In this document: positions 8,356-15,006 of the stretch, one piece after another
Position numbering within the stretch: position 1 is the stretch's first letter
How the letters are laid out: the number at the start of each line of letters is the position of its first letter
Source: Nocardia seriolae NBRC 15557
GTDB taxonomy: Bacteria > Actinomycetota > Actinomycetes > Mycobacteriales > Mycobacteriaceae
Direction: 5' to 3'
Length of the DNA: 36,094 nucleotides
Assembly (NCBI RefSeq): GCF_007990715.1
Contig: NZ_BJWY01000076.1
Location: forward strand, 1-36,094
The notes under the pieces: model-generated
What the model was told of the DNA's origin: nothing
The model's database searches: none
Seen by the model: only the letters and a program-made list of their open reading frames with translations
Program-made: the position numbers and the translations under genes

Positions 8356-9905
8356 GATGAAACCCCCAATGCGAGAAGGTGATCCGCCGCTCCCGACCGC
8401 ACCAGATCGGTGACGGCGGCGATATCCGGTGCCAGATGCCGATCCGGTCCCGGCCCGGGCACCCGCGCCCGCACCAGATCCCGCAGCGCACCCGTCACCG
8501 GAGCGGGCCGCAGCGGCTCCCGGAAATCCAATGCTCGTGCCGCGGTGAGCAATTCGATGGCCAGCACGGTCGTCAGCCCGGCCACCGCGCGGCGCAGCTT
8601 GCGGGCGGCCGCCCAGCCCATGGACACGTGGTCCTCCTGCATGGCACTGGAGGGAATCGAATCCACCGAGGCCGGTACCGCCAGTCGCTTCAGCTCCGAC
8701 ACCACCCCGGCCTGGGTGTACTGGGCGATCATGTACCCGGAGTCGACGCCCGGATCGGCGGCCAGGAACGCGGGCAGCCCGTGCGAGCGGTGCACATCCA
8801 GCATGCGATCGGTGCGCCGCTCGGCGATGCTCGCCACATCCGCGACCGCGATGGCGAGGAAGTCCAGCACGTAGCCGACCGGCGCGCCGTGGAAGTTGCC
8901 GTTGGACTCCACCCGGCCGTCCGCGAGCACCACGGGATTGTCGATGGCCGAAGCCAATTCGCGCTCGGCGACGGTCTCGGCATGCGCCAGGGTGTCCCGG
9001 GCCGCACCGTGCACCTGCGGCGCGCAGCGCAGCGAATACGCGTCCTGTACCCGCGGGCAGTCCGCGCCGCGATGGCTGGCCACGATCTCCGACCCGGCCA
9101 GCGCCGCCCGCATGCGCGCCGCCGCCAGCGCCTGCCCGGGATGCGGCCGCAGGGTTTGCAGGTCCGCCGCGAACACCCGGTCGGTGCCCAATTGCGCCTC
9201 CACGCTCATGGCGGCGGTGAGATCGGCCAGATCGAACAGGCGGCGCAGATCCTCGATGGCCAGCACAAGCATGCCCAGCATGCCGTCGGTGCCGTTGGTG
9301 AGGGCCAGACCCTCCTTCTCCGCCAGCACGATCGGGGTCAGTCCGTGCTCGGCCAGCGCCGGGGCGATGGGCCGCGGCCCGTCGGGACCGAGCACCGAGC
9401 CCTCGCCCATGAGCGCCAGCGCCACCGCGGCCAGCGGCGCGAGGTCGCCCGAGCAGCCCAGTGAACCGTATTCCGGCACCACCGGAATCAGGCCGCTGTC
9501 CAGCAGCCCGGCCAGGGCCCGCGCGGTCTCGGGTCGCACGCCGGTGTGCCCGGACAGCAGGGTACGCAGGCGCAGCAGCATCATGGCCCGGACCACCTCG
9601 GGCTCGACCGGCTCGCCCGCACCGGCGGCGTGCGAGCGAATCAGGGAGCGCTGCAGGTCGGTTCGCCGATCCGGCGGAATGTGGCGCAGGGCGAGCGCGC
9701 CGAAGCCGGTGGACACCCCGTATACCGGTCGGTCGCTGTGGGCGAGCTGGTCGATGTGCCGCCGTACCCTGGCCAGCTCGGCCAGCGCGTCCGGGGCCGG
9801 TTCGATCCGGGCCCCGTGGCGGGCCACGGCCACCACCGCCGCCGGGCTCAAGGGGCCCGCTCCCACCGGCACCCGGTCGGTTCCGATTCGCGTCATGGGC
9901 ACCAT
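8352..9905 (-). CDS. hutH: Histidine ammonia-lyase with a Cys-Ser-Gly MIO triad
   Basis: HutH removes ammonia from L-histidine to give urocanate, the committed step. The 517-aa protein has the family residues: Tyr62 in VYGVSTGFGAL, NGTDGMLGMLV, DAYSLRCAPQVHGA, ESNGNFHGAPVGY and QEDHVSMG. The internal MIO cofactor normally forms from Ala-Ser-Gly. Here the tripeptide is Cys151-Ser152-Gly153 (EYGSLGCSGDLAPLA). The Ser and Gly that matter most for cyclisation are intact, so activity is expected. The ATG at 9905 is preceded by GGAGG at a spacing of seven bases; a second ATG at 9896 is less well placed. It is the first gene of the operon and divergent from the IclR gene. Confidence 0.95.
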   Translation of the reverse strand: MVPMTRIGTDRVPVGAGPLSPAAVVAVARHGARIEPAPDALAELARVRRHIDQLAHSDRPVYGVSTGFGALALRHIPPDRRTDLQRSLIRSHAAGAGEPVEPEVVRAMMLLRLRTLLSGHTGVRPETARALAGLLDSGLIPVVPEYGSLGCSGDLAPLAAVALALMGEGSVLGPDGPRPIAPALAEHGLTPIVLAEKEGLALTNGTDGMLGMLVLAIEDLRRLFDLADLTAAMSVEAQLGTDRVFAADLQTLRPHPGQALAAARMRAALAGSEIVASHRGADCPRVQDAYSLRCAPQVHGAARDTLAHAETVAERELASAIDNPVVLADGRVESNGNFHGAPVGYVLDFLAIAVADVASIAERRTDRMLDVHRSHGLPAFLAADPGVDSGYMIAQYTQAGVVSELKRLAVPASVDSIPSSAMQEDHVSMGWAAARKLRRAVAGLTTVLAIELLTAARALDFREPLRPAPVTGALRDLVRARVPGPGPDRHLAPDIAAVTDLVRSGAADHLLALGVSS

Positions 9906-9951
9906 TCCAGCGCCTCCGAGCCTTCGGATCGAGCACCCACGACCGGGTTTC

Positions 9952-9967
9952 GTCTGGTATTTCAGAC
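9952..9967. promoter_or_regulatory. Inverted repeat GTCTG-N6-CAGAC in the hutH/iclR divergent promoter
   Basis: A perfect 5-bp inverted repeat with a 6-bp spacer lies 46 bp upstream of the hutH start and only 3 bp before the iclR ATG. Its size and position suit an IclR-dimer operator controlling both directions. No Shine-Dalgarno fits between it and the iclR start. Confidence 0.5.
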
Positions 9968-9970
9968 AGT

Positions 9971-10813
9971 ATGGGCGGTGACATTCCCGCGCTGCGGCGC
10001 GGACTCCGGGTGCTGGACCTGTTGGCCCAGCGTCCGCACCCGGTGCCCGCCGCGCTCATCGCCCGCGAGCTCGGACTGCCCAGATCCTCGACCTACCAGC
10101 TGCTCAACGAGCTGCGGAAGGCCGGATACGTGACGTATCTGGACGCCGAGCGCAAGTACGGGCTGGGCCTGGCCGCCTTCGAACTCGGCTCGGCGTATCT
10201 GCGGCACGATCCGCTCGAAAGGGTGGCCGCGCCGCTGTTGCGCGGTTTGGTCGACACCGTCGGCGGGACCGGGCACCTGGGCATCCTGCACGGCCGCGAA
10301 TCTCTGTACCTCATAGAGCAGCGGCCCGCGCGGCCGCAGACCCTGGTCACCGATGTGGGCGTGCGACTGCCCGCACAGCTCACCGCCACCGGCCGCGCCA
10401 TGCTCGCCCGGCTCGACCCGGCACACGTGCGCGCCCTGTTCCCGGGTCCGGCCGCCTTCCCCATGCGCACCGCACGCGGGCCGCGCGATCTGCGCGGGCT
10501 GCGGCGGCTGTTGAAGACCGAGCGGGAGCGCGGCTGGGCCGTCGAAGACGGCTATGTCACAGCCGGTTTCGCCACGGTGGCGGCCGCGGTCTTCGACCAC
10601 GGCGGCCGCCCGATCGCCGCGATCGGCCTGACCCTGCGCCACCACTGCCCCGACGGATCCGGCGAGAGTTCGCAGGCCCCCGACGAATCCGCCGAATGCG
10701 GACAAATCTGGCCCGAAATCGCCGCCCCGGTCCGCGCCACCGCGGCCGCCCTCACCGCCACCATCGGCGGCCGCCCACCCACCCCGACCGGTCGGCCGCA
10801 TCGAATCACCTGA
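9971..10813 (+). CDS. IclR-family transcriptional regulator, probable hut regulator
   Basis: The 280-aa protein has an N-terminal winged helix-turn-helix (residues 5-70; LIARELGLPRSSTYQLLNEL) and a C-terminal IclR effector-binding domain (about 80-265; GTGHLGILHGRESLYLIEQ, LPAQLTATGRAML, AVEDGYVTAGFATVAAAVFD). It faces away from hutH with a 65-bp shared promoter. By position it is likely to sense a histidine-pathway intermediate and control the operon; that is inference. The HTH starts right after the ATG, so no later start is possible. There is no Shine-Dalgarno before 9971, suggesting a leaderless message. A polar segment (about residues 225-245) separates the last strands of the effector domain. 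Confidence 0.9.
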   Translation: MGGDIPALRRGLRVLDLLAQRPHPVPAALIARELGLPRSSTYQLLNELRKAGYVTYLDAERKYGLGLAAFELGSAYLRHDPLERVAAPLLRGLVDTVGGTGHLGILHGRESLYLIEQRPARPQTLVTDVGVRLPAQLTATGRAMLARLDPAHVRALFPGPAAFPMRTARGPRDLRGLRRLLKTERERGWAVEDGYVTAGFATVAAAVFDHGGRPIAAIGLTLRHHCPDGSGESSQAPDESAECGQIWPEIAAPVRATAAALTATIGGRPPTPTGRPHRIT

Positions 10814-10952
10814 GTCGATCGAGGGTCGAATCCGGTAGCGCGGCAACCTCCGAAAGGGCGAATGCGCAGCTCACGGAGCATGGTGTGGGGTATCGTCATT
10901 CGCCAGAGAATGGCCGGACCGGAAGCCGACTTCAGCCGAGGGGTTTCATAAC

Positions 10953-11966
10953 GTGCGCACTATGTTCCGGACGCTGGCCGTCGGCGCGGCCACGATCCTG
11001 CTGTGCTTCACTCCGGGCCTCGCCCACGCGGATCTGCCGGTGTCCGATCGCTGCCAGGATGTGAGTTTTCCGGTGGCACAGGGCACCATCGCGGGGACTC
11101 TGTGCCTGCCGGACGGGCCGACCGATGCGGTCATGGTGCTGATGTCGGGGTCCAACTACAACCATGTCTATTGGGATTTTCCGTATCAGCAGGACACGTA
11201 CAACTTTCGGCGGGCCATGAACAAGGCCGGGTACGCGACGCTGGTGGCGGACCGGCTCGGCAACGGCGCAAGTAGCCGACCGCCCAGTCTGACGCTGACG
11301 GCCACCGGCACCGCGGACGCGCTGCACGTCATCGTGCAAGCCCTGCGCGGCGGGCTGGCGGGGCACGCGCCGTTCACCGAGGTCGTCACCGAGGGACATT
11401 CGCTGACCTCCAGCACCTCGATGTTGGAGGCCATCAACCATCACGATGTCGACGGCGTCATCTTGACCGGGTACTCGCACACGCTGAGCATCCCCGACAT
11501 GCTCGGTGTCATCGCGACCTATCATTCGGCCGTCGATGAGCCCGAATTCGCCGGGCTCGGTATCGATTCCGGATATCTGGTGGCCCGGCCCGGGACCCGC
11601 GCCGCCAATTTCTACGGCGTGGACCCCGATCCCCAGGTGGTCGCCCTCGACGAGGCGACCAAGGAGACCTTCTCGCTCAGCGAGTACCCCGACGGCCTGC
11701 TGACCACGCTGCCCGGCCAGTCCAGCCTGCTGGATATGCCGGTCCTGCTCGTCGACGGCGGCCGTGACCGGCTGTCGTGCGGATCCGGGTTCAGGATCTG
11801 CGCCGACAGTGCCACGCTGCAGGCTTCGGAGAGCCGGTATTTTTCGCCCGCCGCCCGGCTGCGGGCCTATGTGCTGCCCGGCAGCGGGCATGCCATCAAC
11901 CTCGCCCCGAATACACGGGACCATCAGGCCGTCGTCATCGATTGGATGAGGTCGGTCGTGGGCTGA
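10953..11966 (+). CDS. Secreted alpha/beta-hydrolase-like protein
   Basis: The 337-aa product has a clear Sec signal peptide (hydrophobic residues 6-22, cleavage likely after LAHA). The mature part resembles an alpha/beta hydrolase: VMVLMSGSNYNHVYWDFP as the oxyanion-hole strand, the nucleophile elbow TEGHSLTSS, a candidate acid Asp in VLLVDGGRDRLS and a C-terminal His in LPGSGHAINL. The elbow reads G-H-S-L-T, so the usual last Gly is missing. Cys pairs (RCQD/TLCLP and SCGSGFRICAD) fit an exported, disulfide-bonded protein. I chose the GTG at 10953, with GAGGGG about ten bases upstream; an ATG at 10962 is an alternative. Substrate unknown. The gene end overlaps the convergent monooxygenase gene by 43 bp. 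Confidence 0.83.
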   Translation: MRTMFRTLAVGAATILLCFTPGLAHADLPVSDRCQDVSFPVAQGTIAGTLCLPDGPTDAVMVLMSGSNYNHVYWDFPYQQDTYNFRRAMNKAGYATLVADRLGNGASSRPPSLTLTATGTADALHVIVQALRGGLAGHAPFTEVVTEGHSLTSSTSMLEAINHHDVDGVILTGYSHTLSIPDMLGVIATYHSAVDEPEFAGLGIDSGYLVARPGTRAANFYGVDPDPQVVALDEATKETFSLSEYPDGLLTTLPGQSSLLDMPVLLVDGGRDRLSCGSGFRICADSATLQASESRYFSPAARLRAYVLPGSGHAINLAPNTRDHQAVVIDWMRSVVG

Positions 11967-13375
11967 GATCGGCTGCGGTCGAGGTAGTTTCCGATAACCT
12001 GCGCCGACTCGCCGATGGCACCCACGTAGCCGTCCGGCCGGACCAGGACATAGGTTCCCGGAGCCACGTCGTAGCCCTCGCATACCGACATCGGGAGCAC
12101 GGGAATATCCAGCTGCGGAATGGGAGCATCGAAGGCCAGCAGGATGTGGTGCGGTCCCCGGAAGGTATCGAAAAGCCTTGTACCCGATGGGGAGTGGCCA
12201 TCCGGTGCACGGTCGCCCGCTCGCAGGCCGCCCGGCCGGGCGCGGTCGTCGACGGTCAGCGGCCCGCCGCGATAGGTGATGTCGAGCTGATGGATGGCGG
12301 GTGCGCTGCCGCCGTGGAAGTCCCGGCGGTGCAGCAGCGTGCTCAGACCGAGAACGTCCGCCGCGACCGGCATGCGTTCGGCGGCATAGGTTTCCAGCAG
12401 ATCCGGGTCCGCGCCCGCGGTGACGGCGGCGAGTTTCCAGCCCAGGTTGTAGGCGTCCTGCACGCCGGTGTTGAGGCCCTGGCCGCCCGCCGAGGAATGC
12501 ACGTGCGCGGCATCGCCCGCCAGCAGGACCCGGCCCACCCGGTAGCGGTCGACCATGCGCGCGCTGACCCGGTACAGCGAGATCCAGCGCAGGTCGTGCA
12601 GGTGAATGCCGGTGCGGCCGGACCGTTCCCGGCACAGTCGGCGCACCGCGTCGAGGGTCGGGTCCGGCACCTGGTCGGCGGGCATCGACGCGACGAACTG
12701 GTAGTGGGGGCTGCCGGGCAAGTTCCACAGCGAGAAGCGTTCGCCCACATTGCCGTTGCCGGTGAGGATGTGGCAGAACCGGCCGTCGAGGCCGTCGGCG
12801 CGGACGTCGCCGATCAGGGTGCGCTCGGTTTCGAAGGTGTCGCCCTCGAAGCCGACACCGAGGGCCTTGCGGACGGTGCTGTGACCGCCGTCCGCGGCGA
12901 CGAGGTAGTCGGCCCGCAGGTCGCCGTCCGCGGTGTGCGCGGTGACTCCGGTGGAATCCTGTGTGACGCCGATGATTTCGGTGTTCCACTCGACCCGTCC
13001 ACCGAGCTCGATCAGGCGGGCGCGCAGGATCTCCTCGGTCCGCCATTGCGGAATCAGCCAGGTGTCGGGATAGGGCACCACCGGAGAGGCGGAAGGCCAA
13101 GGGGCTCCGAGCATTTCGGCGACGCTGCGCTCCCACACCACCTCGGATCCTCGGTAGAGGCGGAATTTCGGGAACGGTTCGCCACCGGCCAGCACGGCGT
13201 CGATCACGCCCAGGTCGTCGAAGACCTCGAGGGTGCGCGGTTGCAATCCCTTGGCGCGGGAGCCCGGGAAGACCCCGGCGGCCTTGTCGACGATGCGGCA
13301 CGGCACATTCCGGCGGGCCAGGTCACAGGCCAGGGTCAGGCCGGTCGGTCCGGCACCGACGATCAATACGGTCAC
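11924..13375 (-). CDS. FAD-dependent monooxygenase (class A flavoprotein, PheA/TfdB-like)
   Basis: The 483-aa cytoplasmic flavoprotein hydroxylase should use NAD(P)H and O2, typically on an aromatic or polyketide-like substrate that I cannot name. FAD-binding motifs are all present: the GxGxxG dinucleotide motif in IVGAGPTGLTLACDLARR, the DG motif in VAADGGHSTVRKALG and the GD motif in LLAGDAAHVHSSAGGQG followed by NTGVQDAYNLGWKLA. The C-terminal 90 residues form the thioredoxin-like tail of the family. The GTG start at 13375 overlaps the tetR stop (GTGA), so the two are one operon. Its last 43 bp lie inside the convergent secreted hydrolase gene. Expression is probably controlled by the adjacent TetR through the operator at 13957-13975. 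Confidence 0.92.
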   Translation of the reverse strand: MTVLIVGAGPTGLTLACDLARRNVPCRIVDKAAGVFPGSRAKGLQPRTLEVFDDLGVIDAVLAGGEPFPKFRLYRGSEVVWERSVAEMLGAPWPSASPVVPYPDTWLIPQWRTEEILRARLIELGGRVEWNTEIIGVTQDSTGVTAHTADGDLRADYLVAADGGHSTVRKALGVGFEGDTFETERTLIGDVRADGLDGRFCHILTGNGNVGERFSLWNLPGSPHYQFVASMPADQVPDPTLDAVRRLCRERSGRTGIHLHDLRWISLYRVSARMVDRYRVGRVLLAGDAAHVHSSAGGQGLNTGVQDAYNLGWKLAAVTAGADPDLLETYAAERMPVAADVLGLSTLLHRRDFHGGSAPAIHQLDITYRGGPLTVDDRARPGGLRAGDRAPDGHSPSGTRLFDTFRGPHHILLAFDAPIPQLDIPVLPMSVCEGYDVAPGTYVLVRPDGYVGAIGESAQVIGNYLDRSRSQPTTDLIQSMTTA

Positions 13376-13947
13376 GGTGTGGTTCCTCTGCGATCGAGCA
13401 GGACGAGCAGGACATGGTCGACGAGGCGGGTGATGAAGGCGTCGTCGAAGGGTGCGCCGAGCTGTGCTCGGCGCATGATCATGGCCTCGGCCACGTCGTG
13501 GATGAGTTCGGTGTCGGTGTCGGCGGGCAGGTCACCGCGGGCGATGGCGCGGTCCAGCGCGTCGTGGAACGGCGACAGTTCCTCGTTGTCCAGGTGTTCG
13601 CGCAGGGCGGCAGCCAATTGCGGGTCGTGTCGCATGGCCACCATCAGGCCGCCGACCATGGCAGTGAAGCGCTCGGAAGACTTGGCGCGCAGCGACTCCA
13701 GCACGGCCACCAGGTCACCGCGCAGGGTTCCGGTGTCGGGCATGGCCGCCAGGTGCTGGGCGTCGTAGGCATCCAGGGCCGTCCGGAGCAGTTCGGCCTT
13801 ATTGCGCCAGCGGCGATAGATGGTGGCCTTGCTGGCACCGGCGCGCGCGGCCACGGCATCCGTGGTCAGGGCCGGATAGCCGCTCTCGGCGACCAGATCC
13901 AGGGTGGCCGCCAGAATCGCGTCGACTCGCTCTTGTCCTCGAACCAT
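13372..13947 (-). CDS. TetR-family regulator of the hydrolase/monooxygenase locus
   Basis: The 191-aa protein has an N-terminal TetR HTH (residues 5-50; LTTDAVAARAGASKATIYRRW) and an all-helical C-terminal ligand domain. The ATG at 13947 fits the family; an open frame continues upstream to 14031. The start lies 9 bp from a 19-bp operator, and the identical half-site occurs again before the upstream hydrolase gene. I infer autoregulation plus control of hydrolase and monooxygenase. The ligand is unknown; it may be a substrate of either enzyme. Confidence 0.92.
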   Translation of the reverse strand: MVRGQERVDAILAATLDLVAESGYPALTTDAVAARAGASKATIYRRWRNKAELLRTALDAYDAQHLAAMPDTGTLRGDLVAVLESLRAKSSERFTAMVGGLMVAMRHDPQLAAALREHLDNEELSPFHDALDRAIARGDLPADTDTELIHDVAEAMIMRRAQLGAPFDDAFITRLVDHVLLVLLDRRGTTP

Positions 13948-13956
13948 GAGCGAAGG

Positions 13957-13975
13957 GTACGAATCCGTTTCGTAC
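13957..13975. promoter_or_regulatory. TetR operator copy 1 (GTACGAA-N5-TTCGTAC)
   Basis: This is a perfect 7-bp inverted repeat with a 5-bp spacer between the hydrolase stop (13979) and the tetR start (13947). Its right half, including the flanking ACTT, matches operator copy 2 at 14905-14931. It is probably the site through which TetR represses its own gene and the downstream monooxygenase. Confidence 0.78.
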
Positions 13976-13978
13976 ACT

Positions 13979-14884
13979 TCAAACACCCCGGCTCGGAGCG
14001 GGGACGCCGGTGACGAAGGCGGCGATCTCACCCAGCGCGCTGGGCTTCGGGGATCGGGAACAGGGGCCAGACGTGCGGCATGCCGGGTATTCGTGCCAGT
14101 TCAGGGGGCAGCCATCGGCGGCGGCCTTGGTCCGGAGGCGGTGTGCGTCGGCATTGAGGATCTCGCGAGTTCCGGTGAACAGGGCGATAGGCGGTAGGCC
14201 GTCCAGGGTCCCGAACAGCGGGCTGACCAAGGGGTCGCGCAGGTCGATTCCGCCCGCGAACATGCGGGTCAGGGTCCGCAGTCCGCGGGCGGGGACGATC
14301 GGGTCGAGGCGGTCGAGCGCGTCGATGGCCGGATCGGTGACGGTCGCGTCGAGGGCCGGTGAGAGCAGAACCAGGCGAGATGGTTTCGGGAGGCCGTGAT
14401 CTCGGGCCCGCATGGCCAGGGACAGCGCCAGATTGCCGCCGGAGGAATCGCCCATGAGGGTCAGGTCCGGGGCGGATGCGCGGTCGGCGTAGAGGGACAG
14501 CAACCAGGCGTGGGTGTCGCGGGCGGTGCGCTCGGGGGAAAGGGGGTACATCGGGACCGTGATCGAACAGTCGAGCAGGTCAACCAGTTTCGCGATCAGT
14601 TCCCAGTGCGGGTCGGCGATCGGGCGGGCCCAGCCGCCGCCGTGCAAGTAGAGCAGCTGACGGGTGGGCTGCCCGGCGCGCGGGGCGAGGGTGTGGACCT
14701 TGCGGCCGTCGTACACCTCCTCCCCCACGCACAGTCGCTCCCGGAGCTGCGGCGGTAGCGGGGCCGGGCCCTTTCGCCGGTCCGCGGCGATCGTTCGCCG
14801 GATTCGCTCGGGGCCGTCGAGGGCGCGGCGCACGCGCAGCAGCCGCATGGCGTGGATCAGCAGACACGCTCTGATACTTGGCAT
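13979..14884 (-). CDS. HSL-family alpha/beta hydrolase with a frame-shifted catalytic His region
   Basis: The 301-aa carboxylesterase/lipase is of the hormone-sensitive-lipase family: oxyanion-hole motif LYLHGGGWARP, nucleophile elbow LMGDSSGGNLAL, and PPIALFTGTREILNADAHRL around the catalytic Asp. After NWHEYP the translated frame reads ACRTSGPCSRSPKPS. The next frame over 14040-14085 reads GMPHVWPLFPIPEAQRA, the family's standard catalytic-His segment; the original frame then resumes at ALGEIAAFV. Two nearby indels that cancel each other best explain this. As written the enzyme lacks its catalytic His and is probably inactive, unless the indels are sequencing errors. The ATG at 14884 has GGAGG nine bases upstream. 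The promoter carries TetR operator copy 2. Confidence 0.82.
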   Translation of the reverse strand: MPSIRACLLIHAMRLLRVRRALDGPERIRRTIAADRRKGPAPLPPQLRERLCVGEEVYDGRKVHTLAPRAGQPTRQLLYLHGGGWARPIADPHWELIAKLVDLLDCSITVPMYPLSPERTARDTHAWLLSLYADRASAPDLTLMGDSSGGNLALSLAMRARDHGLPKPSRLVLLSPALDATVTDPAIDALDRLDPIVPARGLRTLTRMFAGGIDLRDPLVSPLFGTLDGLPPIALFTGTREILNADAHRLRTKAAADGCPLNWHEYPACRTSGPCSRSPKPSALGEIAAFVTGVPAPSRGV

Positions 14885-14904
14885 TTCGGAACACCTCCGG
14901 CTCA

Positions 14905-14931
14905 AAGTGTACGAAACAGTTTCGTACACTT
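14905..14931. promoter_or_regulatory. TetR operator copy 2 (AAGTGTACGAA-N5-TTCGTACACTT)
   Basis: This is a perfect 11-bp inverted repeat with a 5-bp spacer, 20 bp upstream of the hydrolase start and 75 bp upstream of the divergent arabinosyltransferase gene. It shares the GTACGAA-N5-TTCGTAC core with the site before tetR. It is very likely the high-affinity site; it might also affect the divergent promoter. Confidence 0.82.
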
Positions 14932-15006
14932 CAACCCTCGGGGATGCCCGCGGGTAGCGGCCGGATACGGACCGCCCCGGTTATTCGGCAATGAGTTTCA
15001 CGGAGG

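Noticed and set aside
11777..13768. A 663-codon plus-strand open frame opposite the FAD monooxygenase
   Set aside because: The minus strand encodes an obvious flavoprotein with all motifs; the plus frame has no recognisable features.
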